Numbered from the stretch's first letter, positions 14,121-22,384 are shown. The stretch: DNA of 24,590 nucleotides from Paenibacillus sp. oral taxon 786 str. D14 (GCF_000159955.1 NZ_GG695987.1:21913-46502); one strand, 5' to 3'. Translations and numbers: made by a program. The notes: generated by a model not told the origin, from the letters alone.

Positions 14121-15464
14121 ATGGCAAAATGGGTGAAGGTGCTCACTTCGCGTGATTCGGCGGACCGTCTGCAGCCGCAAGGGGAAGTGGCGGTTCAATC
14201 TAGCGCAGCAGCTGGCGCGGGACAGAAGCTGAAGGTCCTGCCGGAGCAGACTTACCAAACGGTGATGGGGTTTGGCGGTGCGTTCACCGAAGCGGCCGCT
14301 TATACGTTGTCCCGGATCAGCCCGCAGAAGCGGGAAGAAGTGATTCGCCGGTATTTCGATCCGGAGGAGGGGCTGGGGTATACGCTGGGTCGCGTGCACA
14401 TCCACAGCTGCGACTTCGCGCTGGAGAACTACACGTATATCGAGGACGGCGACGTGGAGCTGAAAACGTTCGATATTTCCCGCGATCACAAATGGGTGAT
14501 CCCGCTCGTTCACGATGCGGCAAAAACAGCCGGGAAGAACATTACCATGCTGGCCTCTCCTTGGAGCCCTCCGGCTTGGATGAAAACGAATGGCGATATG
14601 AACCACGGCGGCCAGCTGAAGCCGGAATATCGCGAGGTGTGGGCGCTGTATTATACGAAGTTCATCAAAGCTTACCGTGAAGCAGGCATCCCGATCTGGG
14701 GGATCACGGTACAGAATGAACCGGCGGCGGTGCAAACCTGGGATTCCTGTATTTACAGCGGCGAGGAAGAACGCGATTTCGTACGCGATTACCTGGGGCC
14801 GGTGATGCATCGGGAAGGCCTGGCGGACGTCCAAATTCTCATTTGGGACCACAACCGGGATATTATCGTCGAGCGGGCCTCCGCCGTGCTGAGCGATCCC
14901 GAAGCGGCTAAATACGTGTGGGGTACCGGCTTCCACTGGTACGTCAGCGAAGCGTTCGAGAACGTCGGCAAAGTGCATGAGCTGTTCCCTGACAAGCATC
15001 TCTTGTTCACAGAAGGCTGCCAGGAAGGCGGCGTGAAGCTTGGCAAATGGTTCACCGGCGAGCGTTATGGCCGGAACATCATCGGCGACTTGAACAATTG
15101 GAACGAAGGGTTCCTGGATTGGAACCTGGTGCTGGACGAAACGGGCGGTCCGAACCATGTGGGCAACCTGTGTGATGCGCCGATCATCGCGGATACCACA
15201 ACCGATACGCTCCACTACAACAGCTCGTACTTCTACATCGGACATTTCAGCAAATACATCAAACCGGGGGCGGTACGCATCGGTTTAGAAGCCCACGCTC
15301 CGGCGCTGCTGGCTACCTCATTCCGCAATCCGGACGGCAGCATTGCGGTTGTCGTGCAGAACGAAAGCGATGAGGCACAGCCGTTTGCCCTGGAACTGGG
15401 CGGCGAGGCTGCAGGTGAGACGCTGCCAGCCCATTCGATTGCGACGTATATCATCCAAGGCTAG
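14121..15464 (+). CDS. Intracellular GH30 beta-glycosidase
   Basis: This 447-residue glycosidase has a (beta/alpha)8 barrel with a beta-sandwich formed from the C-terminus. The acid/base is Glu200 in GITVQNEP and the nucleophile Glu298 in LLFTEGC, both in standard GH30 contexts; GFGGAFTEAA near the N-terminus and SPWSPPAWMKTN are also typical. No signal peptide is present, so it acts in the cytoplasm on imported oligosaccharides. GH30 subfamilies cleave beta-1,6-glucan, glucosylceramide-like beta-glucosides or xylosides; the first two fit best, but the substrate is not fixed by sequence. SD AAGGAGAGG (14104-14112) supports ATG 14121 over the frame's first ATG at 14034, which lies before operator 2. 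It is co-transcribed with the phosphorylase 34 bp downstream. Confidence 0.93.
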   Translation: MAKWVKVLTSRDSADRLQPQGEVAVQSSAAAGAGQKLKVLPEQTYQTVMGFGGAFTEAAAYTLSRISPQKREEVIRRYFDPEEGLGYTLGRVHIHSCDFALENYTYIEDGDVELKTFDISRDHKWVIPLVHDAAKTAGKNITMLASPWSPPAWMKTNGDMNHGGQLKPEYREVWALYYTKFIKAYREAGIPIWGITVQNEPAAVQTWDSCIYSGEEERDFVRDYLGPVMHREGLADVQILIWDHNRDIIVERASAVLSDPEAAKYVWGTGFHWYVSEAFENVGKVHELFPDKHLLFTEGCQEGGVKLGKWFTGERYGRNIIGDLNNWNEGFLDWNLVLDETGGPNHVGNLCDAPIIADTTTDTLHYNSSYFYIGHFSKYIKPGAVRIGLEAHAPALLATSFRNPDGSIAVVVQNESDEAQPFALELGGEAAGETLPAHSIATYIIQG

Positions 15465-15498
15465 TTACATCTTTTTATTTAACGGAGGGATAGACCTT

Positions 15499-18400
15499 AT
15501 GCCGAATTATACTTTTGAGGAAAATGCGTTCGTGATCGAACAGTTTGACCGGGCGAAGCCGTTCTCGAGCTTCCTCCCCGGCCTTGCCGGCTTGAAGGGG
15601 ATTCCGATGTGGACGTTTTACGTCAACCGGGGGCAGGCGGTCTGCAGCTTTGGGATCCGGGACAAAAACAGCCCGATCATGGAATTCTCCCCGGCTAGCA
15701 TTACGTATCAATCGGTTGCGATGAAAGGCTTCCGGACGTTTATCAAAATCGCAGGGAAAGCGGGGATCTACGAGCCCTTCCAAAGCGCTTTCCCCGATGC
15801 GTCGGCCGTTCGCCGCATGCACATTTTGACCAATGAGCTGACGATTGAAGAAACCCATGAAGCGCAGGGGTTGCGGGTGAAGGTGAGTTATTTTCAACTC
15901 CCCAACGACGATTATGCGGCACTGGTGCGTCAAGTGGAGGTTACGAATATTTCCGGAGCGCCGGTGCAGCTGGAGATGCTGGACGGGATGCCGGAGATTC
16001 TTCCGTACGGGGTAGAGAACGCCGGCTACAAGGAAATCGGGAATCTGCTGCGCAGCTGGATGGAGGTCGACAATCTGGAGAACGGAATTCCGTTCTACCG
16101 GGTCCGCTCCAGTACCCATGATGAGGCCGAAGTCAGCGAGGTGCAAAGCGGTCATTTCTACCTCACCTTTGGAGAGGACGGGAAGCTGCTGAAGACGATT
16201 GCCGACTTTGCGGTCATTTTCGGCGATAATACGTCGCTGGCTTATCCCGACCGCTTTGCCGAGCAGCCGCTGGCGGCCTTAACGGCGGCACCGCAGTATT
16301 GCACCAACAAGGTGCCTTGCGGATTTTCGGCATTAGCTGCCGAGCTGGCCCGCGGCGAAAGCCGCCGCATTTATACCTTAATCGGGCATATCGAAAGCGT
16401 TGAACGGTTAAATCGCAAAGCGGCCGAGATTGCCAGCCCTGCTTATGTTGCCCGCAAGCATGCGGAGGCTAGCCAGTTGACCGAGGAGCTAACCGCAGAC
16501 ATCGCCACGAAAACAGCCCTGCCGCTGTTTGATGCCTACTGCCGGCAGAGCTATCTGGACAATTTTCTGCGCGGCGGGTATCCGTTTATTTTCGAAAACG
16601 GCCGGGAAGGATTCGTTGTTCACTTGTATTCCCGGAAGCACGGGGATCTGGAGCGGGATTACAACTTCTTCTCGATCGCCCCGGAATTTTATTCGCAGGG
16701 CAACGGCAATTTCCGAGATGCTAACCAAAACCGGCGCAATGATGTATATTTTAACCCGCGGGTCGGAACGTTTAATATTCGCACGTTCTTCAGCCTCATT
16801 CAGGCTGATGGCTATAATCCGCTGGGCGTGGAAGGCACCACGTTCCGGGTTCCGGCCGAACGGGCGGCGGAGCTGTCCGCTTTTCTGGAGCAGGCGGCGG
16901 CCGATCATCGGGAGGAGTTGGCCGCTCTGTGCTTGGGTTCGTTTACTCCGGGGAAACTGATCTCGCTCGTTAACCACCGCGGCGTACGGTTGCTCGCGGA
17001 GGAGAACGAGCTGTTGACCGGTGTGCTGTCGCTCGCCGAACAGCAAATCGAAGCCTCCTTTGGGGAAGGTTACTGGACGGATCATTGGACTTACAATATG
17101 GACTTGATCGACAGTTATCTTGATATTTTCCCGGATCGCAAGGTGCAGCTGCTGTTCGGAGAACGGGAGTACACGTACTTCGACAGTCCGGCCCGCGTGC
17201 TGCCGCGCAGCGAGAAGTACGTGATCAGCGGCGGAAAGGTTCGCCAATACGGCGCATTGGTTCACGATGAGGAGAAAATGGCCAAATTCGGTCTGACGTT
17301 AAAGAGCACCAACTGGTTAAAAACAGAACATGGCCGGGGAGAAATTTACCGGACGACCTTGTTCGTCAAACTGCTGTCGCTGGGCCTGGTCAAGTTCGCC
17401 ACCCTGGATCCGTTTGGCATGGGCGTGGAGATGGAAGCGAACAAGCCGGGATGGAACGATGCGATGAACGGCTTGCCTGGACTGTTTGGCTCGGGCATGA
17501 GCGAAACCTTTGAGTTAAAAAGGCTGCTGAAGTTCGTTCAGGAAGTTTGTGATGATCCTGAAGCTGCTGGCAACAACCAAGTCGTGCAAGTGCCTGAGGA
17601 AATCGCCACGCTGCTCAGCGAAGTCGGGAAGCTGCTGGAAGCCCGCTTAGCGGGGAGCCTGGCGCCGTTTGATTATTGGGATCAGGTGACGACGGCGCGC
17701 GAGAAATACCGGGAAGCCATTCGTTTCGGGATCAGCGGGACGGAAACCTCGCTGGAGCTTCGTGCGATCGGCCAGCTGGCGGCCCGTATGCTCGAGCAAA
17801 TCGAGCGCGGGATTCAAGAGGCTATCCGACTGGGCGACGGCGTGACACCGACGTATTTCGCCTACGAGGCGGCGGAATTTGAGCCGGTGACCGATGCCCA
17901 AGGAAAGCCGATCATCAGCGGATATGGACTGCAGAAGGCGGTCGTGAAGAAATTTACCGTTCGTCCGCTGCCGCATTTCCTGGAAGGTCCTGCTCGTTGG
18001 TTGAAGACGGTCGAGGACCGTAACGAAGCTAAGCGGACTTATGAGCAAATTCGCCGCAGCGACCTGTTCGACGACCAGCTTCAAATGTACAAAACCTCGG
18101 TCAGCCTGGATGCGGAGACCCATGAAATCGGTCGGATTCGCGCCTTTACGCCAGGCTGGCTGGAACGGGAATCGGTATTCCTGCATATGAGCTACAAGTA
18201 CCTGCTGGCGCTGCTTAAGAGCGGCTTGACCGAGGAGTTCTTCACCGAGCTTCGCACTTCGTTGATTCCGTTCCTCGATCCGGCTGTGTATGGCCGCAGC
18301 ACGCTGGAGAACTCGTCCTTTATCGCAACGAGCGTGAATCCGGATCCGGATACCCACGGCCGCGGTTATGTCGCCCGGCTTAGCGGATCAACCGCCGAGT

Positions 18401-18732
18401 TCCTTAGCATGTGGATGTCGATGATGGCCGGAAAACGGATCTTCCGCCTGCATGAAGGCAAGCTCCGGCTTGCGCTTAACCCGCACTTGCCCGGATGGCT
18501 CTTTGATGAGCAAGGCGAGGTGTCGTTCCGCTTCCTGGGCACAACGGAGGTCGTCTACCGGAACCCGCAGAAGAAGGATACCTATGGCCCGGATGCTGCA
18601 GCGATTCGCCGGTTGGTGGTTCAGAAGCACGATGGAACGGAGCTTGCGGTTGAAGGCGCCGTGATCGACGGTGAGTTAGCGGAGGAGGTCCGCAGCGGCA
18701 AGGTGCGGCGGATTGAAGCGGAGTTGGCTTAA
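15499..18732 (+). CDS. Large GH94-like (clan GH-Q) glycoside phosphorylase
   Basis: This 1077-residue protein belongs to the cellobiose-phosphorylase-like group. The order is an N-terminal beta-sandwich (to about residue 330), a helical linker, an (alpha/alpha)6 catalytic barrel and a C-terminal jelly roll. The probable general acid is Asp654 in NKPGWNDAMNGLPGLFGSG, the counterpart of the G-x-W-N-D motif of GH94. There is no signal peptide. Such enzymes split beta-glucans with inorganic phosphate, yielding glucose 1-phosphate. The length is well above cellobiose phosphorylase (about 800) and near that of 1,2-beta-oligoglucan phosphorylases (GH94) and the beta-1,3-glucan phosphorylases GH149 and GH161; I cannot decide among these. 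SD GGAGGG (15484-15489) sets ATG 15499. It follows GH30 in the operon. Confidence 0.85.
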   Translation: MPNYTFEENAFVIEQFDRAKPFSSFLPGLAGLKGIPMWTFYVNRGQAVCSFGIRDKNSPIMEFSPASITYQSVAMKGFRTFIKIAGKAGIYEPFQSAFPDASAVRRMHILTNELTIEETHEAQGLRVKVSYFQLPNDDYAALVRQVEVTNISGAPVQLEMLDGMPEILPYGVENAGYKEIGNLLRSWMEVDNLENGIPFYRVRSSTHDEAEVSEVQSGHFYLTFGEDGKLLKTIADFAVIFGDNTSLAYPDRFAEQPLAALTAAPQYCTNKVPCGFSALAAELARGESRRIYTLIGHIESVERLNRKAAEIASPAYVARKHAEASQLTEELTADIATKTALPLFDAYCRQSYLDNFLRGGYPFIFENGREGFVVHLYSRKHGDLERDYNFFSIAPEFYSQGNGNFRDANQNRRNDVYFNPRVGTFNIRTFFSLIQADGYNPLGVEGTTFRVPAERAAELSAFLEQAAADHREELAALCLGSFTPGKLISLVNHRGVRLLAEENELLTGVLSLAEQQIEASFGEGYWTDHWTYNMDLIDSYLDIFPDRKVQLLFGEREYTYFDSPARVLPRSEKYVISGGKVRQYGALVHDEEKMAKFGLTLKSTNWLKTEHGRGEIYRTTLFVKLLSLGLVKFATLDPFGMGVEMEANKPGWNDAMNGLPGLFGSGMSETFELKRLLKFVQEVCDDPEAAGNNQVVQVPEEIATLLSEVGKLLEARLAGSLAPFDYWDQVTTAREKYREAIRFGISGTETSLELRAIGQLAARMLEQIERGIQEAIRLGDGVTPTYFAYEAAEFEPVTDAQGKPIISGYGLQKAVVKKFTVRPLPHFLEGPARWLKTVEDRNEAKRTYEQIRRSDLFDDQLQMYKTSVSLDAETHEIGRIRAFTPGWLERESVFLHMSYKYLLALLKSGLTEEFFTELRTSLIPFLDPAVYGRSTLENSSFIATSVNPDPDTHGRGYVARLSGSTAEFLSMWMSMMAGKRIFRLHEGKLRLALNPHLPGWLFDEQGEVSFRFLGTTEVVYRNPQKKDTYGPDAAAIRRLVVQKHDGTELAVEGAVIDGELAEEVRSGKVRRIEAELA

Positions 18733-18761
18733 CAGAACGGATAACAGCGTCATGAATAAAT

Positions 18762-18812
18762 ACTCCGGATAGGTAATGGACAGCAATGCCTGCTACCTTC
18801 CGGAGTTTTTTT
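18762..18812 (+). terminator. Terminator of the GH30-phosphorylase operon
   Basis: An 8-bp stem ACTCCGGA/TCCGGAGT (18762-18769 with 18799-18806) continues after a one-base bulge as AGGTA/TACCT (18771-18775 with 18794-18798). Seven T's follow. Confidence 0.9.
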
Positions 18813-19024
18813 AATAGAAAATGAAAACTATTCATAGATAAAACCACTTATCCAAGGTAAAATAACTGTGGCACGTTTCTTCTAAAAAAAATTATCACTA
18901 TTTCCATAAATTGAAGGTTATTGCGAGATTTTAATCGAATGGTTTAAAGTAGCCCTACTCAGATCCTTTCGAACTGAGGCGCGTCAACCGGGTTAACACT
19001 TTAGAATATCTCCAGAGGTGTCTA

Positions 19025-20944
19025 ATGAAGTCTTTGATCAAAGGATTTGTCGTCTTGTTTGTCATATTCATTGCTGCATTTTACGGCATCATTTTTAGAA
19101 ATTCGGGTGCAGCGGGCTCGGAGGTACAGCAAATCAGAAACTGGCAGGTCACTTGGACGGATCAGTTGGATCCCAATCCGAGCAAGGAATGGCTAGAGGC
19201 ACTGGACGGCTGGACGAGTGTAAGCGCGGGAGAAGAGAGCCCGGTGAAGCCGGAGAAGGGTAGTGTTCAGTGGATCAAAATCATCCTTCCTCAAATCACC
19301 GAAAATTCCCAGGTCGTATTGATCGATAAAATATATGGTAAACACATTACGGTAAGTTTGGATGGAGCCAAAGTCTTCGAATCCCAGCGCAAATTTAACT
19401 TTAGCATCAACAGCGTGCTGGTGCCGGTGTCTTCGCACAATTCGGGTCAAACGCTGTATATCGGCGTATCCTCGACGACAAATACGATCGGGATCTTTGA
19501 CCCGATTCGAATCGGAAATAACCAGGAATTGATCAAGAGCTTTGTGCGCGGCAACATCACCGACTTAATTTTGGGCAGCACGCTGATCTTCATCGCGGTG
19601 ATTATGCTGTTCTGTTCTGTTTTTCTGAAGTATGTGAATATGCCGATGTGGTTCTCGCTGTGTGCGGTCATTTTTTCCAGCGGCTTGCTTGTGCTGACGT
19701 ATTCTCCGTTTGTATTTTGGCTGTTTGACTATACGACGGCGGGCAGAATACTGGTGGTGATGTTTGACCTGGCTTTGTTCATCCTGCTTCCTTCGTTTAT
19801 CTTTTTCTTTGAAAAAATCTTTGGTCCCGGTTATTTTGCTTTAATCCGGCGTTCGCGCAAAGTGTTTGTGGTTTTCTCCGCGCTCTGTATGCTATTGCTG
19901 TTAGCCAACGAGTTGTCCGGTAATCGTTACTATGATATCTATAAGCTCATTACGACTCAATTTGCCGGTTATCTCATTATCGCGCAGTTTCTGATCTTGG
20001 CGGGCATTTTAACCGTTTATGTGGCGAAAGGGAACAAAGAGGCTCTGATCTTTCTGGCCGGGGTCCTCTCGTTTACGCTGCTATCCGCAGGTGAATTGAT
20101 TTGGTATTACTTTTACGACGGGTACTATAAGCTATTTTTGTGGAAATTAGGTATCGTGTGCTTCCTGACCTCGTTGATTATCATCCTGGGCCGAAGATTT
20201 GCGGAGAATCACCGGCAAGTCGTGGAATACTCCAAGCAGTTGGAGATGTTTAATAACGAGCTGCAGCGTTCGGAGAAAATGGAGATCATCAGCGAATTAG
20301 CCGCTTCGGTCGCCCACGAGGTCCGCAACCCGCTGCAGGTGACCCGAGGCTTTCTGCAACTGCTCGTTGAGAAGCAGCAGAATTCGGACAAGGTGTATTT
20401 AAGCATGGCGTTGGAAGAGCTTGATCGCGCTTCGGCGATTATTACGGACTTCCTCACTTTCGCCAAGCCGGAAGGCGGCAAGGTGACGACGCTGAACGTG
20501 CTGGAAGAATTTATTCATATCGAAGGGATCCTGATTCCTCTAGCGAATTTGCAGGGGGGCAAAATCACGGTTCATATTCCTAAAAACCTTTATGTGCGCG
20601 GCAATTCTTCCAAATTCAAGCAAGCATTTATCAATATCATCAAGAATAGTATTGAAGCACTTCGGGGCGAAGGCGACATCCAAATTTGGAGCTATGAAGA
20701 AAACGACGATGTGGTGATCCATATCAAGGACAACGGCGAGGGGATGGACGAAGAAGTGCTGGCCCGCTTGGGTGAGCCTTATTTCTCCAACAAAACGAAG
20801 GGGACGGGGCTAGGTTTGATGGTGACGTTCCGGATTATTGAGGTGATGAACGGTCAAATTCATTTTACGAGCAAAAAAGGAGCAGGGACCGAAGTCGTTA
20901 TCCGCTTCCCCTCCGTTCAAGTTGAGGAGTATGCGATGGGATAA
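19025..20944 (+). CDS. Orphan multi-membrane-pass histidine kinase (7TMR-DISM-like, sporulation-kinase type)
   Basis: This 639-residue kinase has helix 1 (4-23), an extracellular beta-rich domain of about 145 residues (WIKIILPQI, LYIGVSSTT), seven membrane helices (about 180-400), a short coiled coil, HisKA with VAHEVRNPLQVTRGFLQLL (His431), and an ATPase domain with Asn box FINIIKNSIEAL, DNGEGM and EPYFSNKTKGTGLGLMV. The last motif and the H-box resemble Kin-type kinases that feed the Spo0F phosphorelay. No response regulator is encoded nearby. SD AGAGGTG is 4 nt before the ATG. I see no clear promoter in the 292 bp upstream. It is convergent with the RiPP precursor gene, 44 bp between stops, so it could be the receptor for that peptide; ComP, the ComX receptor, is also a multi-pass kinase, but of the HisKA_3 type. 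Confidence 0.9.
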   Translation: MKSLIKGFVVLFVIFIAAFYGIIFRNSGAAGSEVQQIRNWQVTWTDQLDPNPSKEWLEALDGWTSVSAGEESPVKPEKGSVQWIKIILPQITENSQVVLIDKIYGKHITVSLDGAKVFESQRKFNFSINSVLVPVSSHNSGQTLYIGVSSTTNTIGIFDPIRIGNNQELIKSFVRGNITDLILGSTLIFIAVIMLFCSVFLKYVNMPMWFSLCAVIFSSGLLVLTYSPFVFWLFDYTTAGRILVVMFDLALFILLPSFIFFFEKIFGPGYFALIRRSRKVFVVFSALCMLLLLANELSGNRYYDIYKLITTQFAGYLIIAQFLILAGILTVYVAKGNKEALIFLAGVLSFTLLSAGELIWYYFYDGYYKLFLWKLGIVCFLTSLIIILGRRFAENHRQVVEYSKQLEMFNNELQRSEKMEIISELAASVAHEVRNPLQVTRGFLQLLVEKQQNSDKVYLSMALEELDRASAIITDFLTFAKPEGGKVTTLNVLEEFIHIEGILIPLANLQGGKITVHIPKNLYVRGNSSKFKQAFINIIKNSIEALRGEGDIQIWSYEENDDVVIHIKDNGEGMDEEVLARLGEPYFSNKTKGTGLGLMVTFRIIEVMNGQIHFTSKKGAGTEVVIRFPSVQVEEYAMG

Positions 20945-20955
20945 GTTCGTTCGGT

Positions 20956-20987
20956 CCCTGCCTGAGTGCTAGCGAAGATCGGTAGGG
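20956..20987. terminator. Possible shared hairpin between convergent genes
   Basis: CCCTGCC (20956-20962) can pair with GGTAGGG (20981-20987), with one G-U pair. It lies between the kinase and precursor stop codons. There is no T-tract on either strand, so intrinsic termination would be weak. Confidence 0.3.
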
Positions 20988-20988
20988 G

Positions 20989-21234
20989 TTATTCGCCCCA
21001 GATTCCTGCTGGTTTGATTTTGCTCATAACAACTTTCTCCGGTTGAGGCGGCAGTACGACGTAAAATTCGTCCGTGCTCTCCTCTACTGCTTTGATTTTG
21101 ATGTGATCCGGGAGAACTACACCGAGTGCCTCCTGGATCGCAGCTTTCGGGTCGGCAAGTAGCTTCGCTTTGAAGCTAGGATCTTGCCAAGCTTTTTCCA
21201 CAACTTGCGTTTGAAGGAGCGCTCCTGATGTCAT
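20989..21234 (-). CDS. RiPP precursor with NHLP leader and C-terminal Trp-Gly-Glu
   Basis: This 81-residue protein has an N-terminal part matching the nitrile-hydratase-like (NHLP) leader family: VVEKAWQDPSFKAKLLADPK (11-30), then AAIQEALGVVLPDHIKIK and a terminal strand FYVVLPPQPE. The remaining tail, KVVMSKIKPAGIWGE (67-81), is the likely core. It has no Cys and only one Ser, so lanthionine or azole formation is unlikely. It has one Trp (79), third from the end. That position is where ComX pheromones (for example ADPITRQWGD) carry their prenylated Trp. The isoprenoid-synthase-like gene lies 97 bp upstream on the same strand. SD AAGGGTGA is about 5 nt before the ATG. Leader assignment is firm; Trp prenylation is inference. 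Confidence 0.88.
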   Translation of the reverse strand: MTSGALLQTQVVEKAWQDPSFKAKLLADPKAAIQEALGVVLPDHIKIKAVEESTDEFYVVLPPQPEKVVMSKIKPAGIWGE

Positions 21235-21277
21235 AAGATCACCCTTTCTCAGTAAAAATAGTTATATTTTCCTTATT

Positions 21278-21286
21278 ACTATAACA
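21278..21286 (-). promoter_or_regulatory. Extended -10 promoter of the RiPP precursor gene
   Basis: The minus strand reads TGTTATAGT, a TG-extended near-consensus -10 without a good -35. It would start transcription near 21271 and give the precursor its own, possibly higher, expression in addition to read-through from the enzyme gene. Confidence 0.45.
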
Positions 21287-21302
21287 TGGAATTCGCCAGA
21301 AC

Positions 21303-21346
21303 GCTAGGATAGGATCTTCTGATTGCTAGGTTTAGATCTTCTGATT
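21303..21346. repeat. Imperfect 22-bp tandem duplication spanning a stop codon
   Basis: The units 21303-21324 and 21325-21346 agree at 19 of 22 positions. On the minus strand the first unit contains the last codons and TAA stop of the isoprenoid-enzyme gene. The second is its copy in the spacer, with the stop changed. The duplication sits between enzyme and precursor genes. Confidence 0.7.
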
Positions 21347-22273
21347 CGCCAACCAATAGGCTAAACCGCCCTGGGCTAGCAAATTTCGTTCATCTTTTAA
21401 ACTTTCAGCTCCTTGGCGGAGATTGGTTCTGAGATAATCGTGGAACTCGTGCAGGTGCGTTAGACCCGGGGCGTTCGCCTCTAATATCGCTGCGTTCTGA
21501 TCCGTTCGTTCGGCAAAAATGAACAGGATATCCCGAACATGCAACGCGTGTTTGACTTCATCCGGTGTAGGTCTGCGATCCGAAGGAATCTGCAGTTCAT
21601 GCTGTACAACGGAAATCAGAGAGTTATAGCTTCCTTCTCGCAAATCCTTCTCCCAGTCCTCCCAATCATCCAGCATCTGCAGCGTCACCAGTACGGCATC
21701 CACGGCAGATTCGAAAGGAGCAATCAGCTGGTCGTGTTCGGTCAGGAGCAGCATGCCCGCCACCGACAGCTTCACAGGGGAAGCTTTATGCGCAATACGA
21801 ACCGGATTCTCTTGGAAGAAGTCATGTTGATTTTCTAGCAAGACGGCTTCTGCCCATTCGGCAGTATACTTCCGGTAATAACTCCAAAACGGGGATTCGG
21901 AAGTGAACAAGGCGGCGTAAATCCGAGAAAATTCAAGCTGAAGCAAATTCGCCAGCGGCAACTTCCACTTGTCCCCTGCCTCTGGATTGTCCATCACTTC
22001 ATCGATTAAATGGTAATGCAGCATGACCAAGATCATGGCCACGGTCAACTCGCGGCTAAGCTCTGGCTTGGCACCGGCAGCCTCCTGCATCCAGAATGGA
22101 AGTAAATAGCATATGTAGTTCTGGGAGCCAGACTTTTTTAACGCGTGAAATTTCCCCAAATAATTGAGAGCATGTCCTCGGAATTCTTCCGGCAGCTCGG
22201 ATAGAACCTTCTCAGTTTGATCGAAAGCCGCCTCTAAATCTTTTTCATAGCTATGAAACCAATTCCAGTTCAC
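21332..22273 (-). CDS. Class I isoprenoid-synthase-fold enzyme, candidate peptide prenyltransferase
   Basis: This 313-residue, mainly helical, soluble protein has two Asp-rich motifs: DEVMD (91-95) and DDWEDWEKD (202-210, followed by LREGSYNSL). These match the first and second metal-binding motifs of polyprenyl synthases and ComQ. HKASPVKL (162-169) sits where these enzymes have a substrate-contacting K/T region. The first motif is DExxD rather than DDxxD. GTG 22273 is chosen because a perfect SD AAAGGAGGT lies 7 nt upstream and the predicted transcript begins at about 22301, so the longer frame from 22357 is not translated. The RiPP precursor gene follows 97 bp downstream, the ComQ-ComX order. 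It probably transfers a prenyl group to the precursor Trp; a free terpenoid product is the alternative. Confidence 0.85.
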   Translation of the reverse strand: MNWNWFHSYEKDLEAAFDQTEKVLSELPEEFRGHALNYLGKFHALKKSGSQNYICYLLPFWMQEAAGAKPELSRELTVAMILVMLHYHLIDEVMDNPEAGDKWKLPLANLLQLEFSRIYAALFTSESPFWSYYRKYTAEWAEAVLLENQHDFFQENPVRIAHKASPVKLSVAGMLLLTEHDQLIAPFESAVDAVLVTLQMLDDWEDWEKDLREGSYNSLISVVQHELQIPSDRRPTPDEVKHALHVRDILFIFAERTDQNAAILEANAPGLTHLHEFHDYLRTNLRQGAESLKDERNLLAQGGLAYWLANQKI

Positions 22274-22280
22274 AAATCGA

Positions 22281-22289
22281 ACCTCCTTT
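22281..22289 (-). promoter_or_regulatory. Consensus SD fixing the GTG start of the isoprenoid enzyme
   Basis: The minus strand reads AAAGGAGGT, complementary to the 16S rRNA 3' end, 7 nt before GTG at 22271-22273. No such site precedes the ATG codons further upstream in the same frame. Confidence 0.85.
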
Positions 22290-22307
22290 ATAGGAACCAT
22301 CCTCTTC

Positions 22308-22313
22308 ATTATA
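22308..22313 (-). promoter_or_regulatory. -10 element of the isoprenoid-enzyme gene
   Basis: A perfect TATAAT on the minus strand would start transcription near 22301, about 28 nt before the GTG. No well-spaced -35 is present (TTGTCT is only 13 bp away), so activation by a regulator may be needed. Confidence 0.4.
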
Positions 22314-22353
22314 TAGGAAAATTTGTAGACAAGGTAGTTTGCTCGAAACTCTT

Positions 22354-22384
22354 GCAAAGCCCCTTAGGATGCGAGGGGCTTTGC
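22354..22384 (-). terminator. Hairpin after ytaF, likely terminator
   Basis: An 11-bp perfect stem GCAAAGCCCCT/AGGGGCTTTGC (22354-22364 with 22374-22384) has a 9-nt loop. It lies 17 bp past the ytaF stop and upstream of the isoprenoid-enzyme promoter. The following T-tract is poor (AAGAGTTTC), so efficiency is uncertain. Confidence 0.6.

Noticed and set aside
14115..15245. Minus-strand open frame of 376 codons opposite the GH30 gene
   Set aside because: It is a mirror frame of a clear GH30 coding region, with no recognisable domain or SD.
16489..17265. Minus-strand open frame of 258 codons opposite the phosphorylase
   Set aside because: Antisense to a continuous, well-supported coding region; composition rich in Arg/Gln/His as in shadow frames.
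22274..22357. N-terminal extension of the isoprenoid enzyme from an upstream start
   Set aside because: The extension lies before or across the -10 element and the perfect SD that serve the GTG at 22273.
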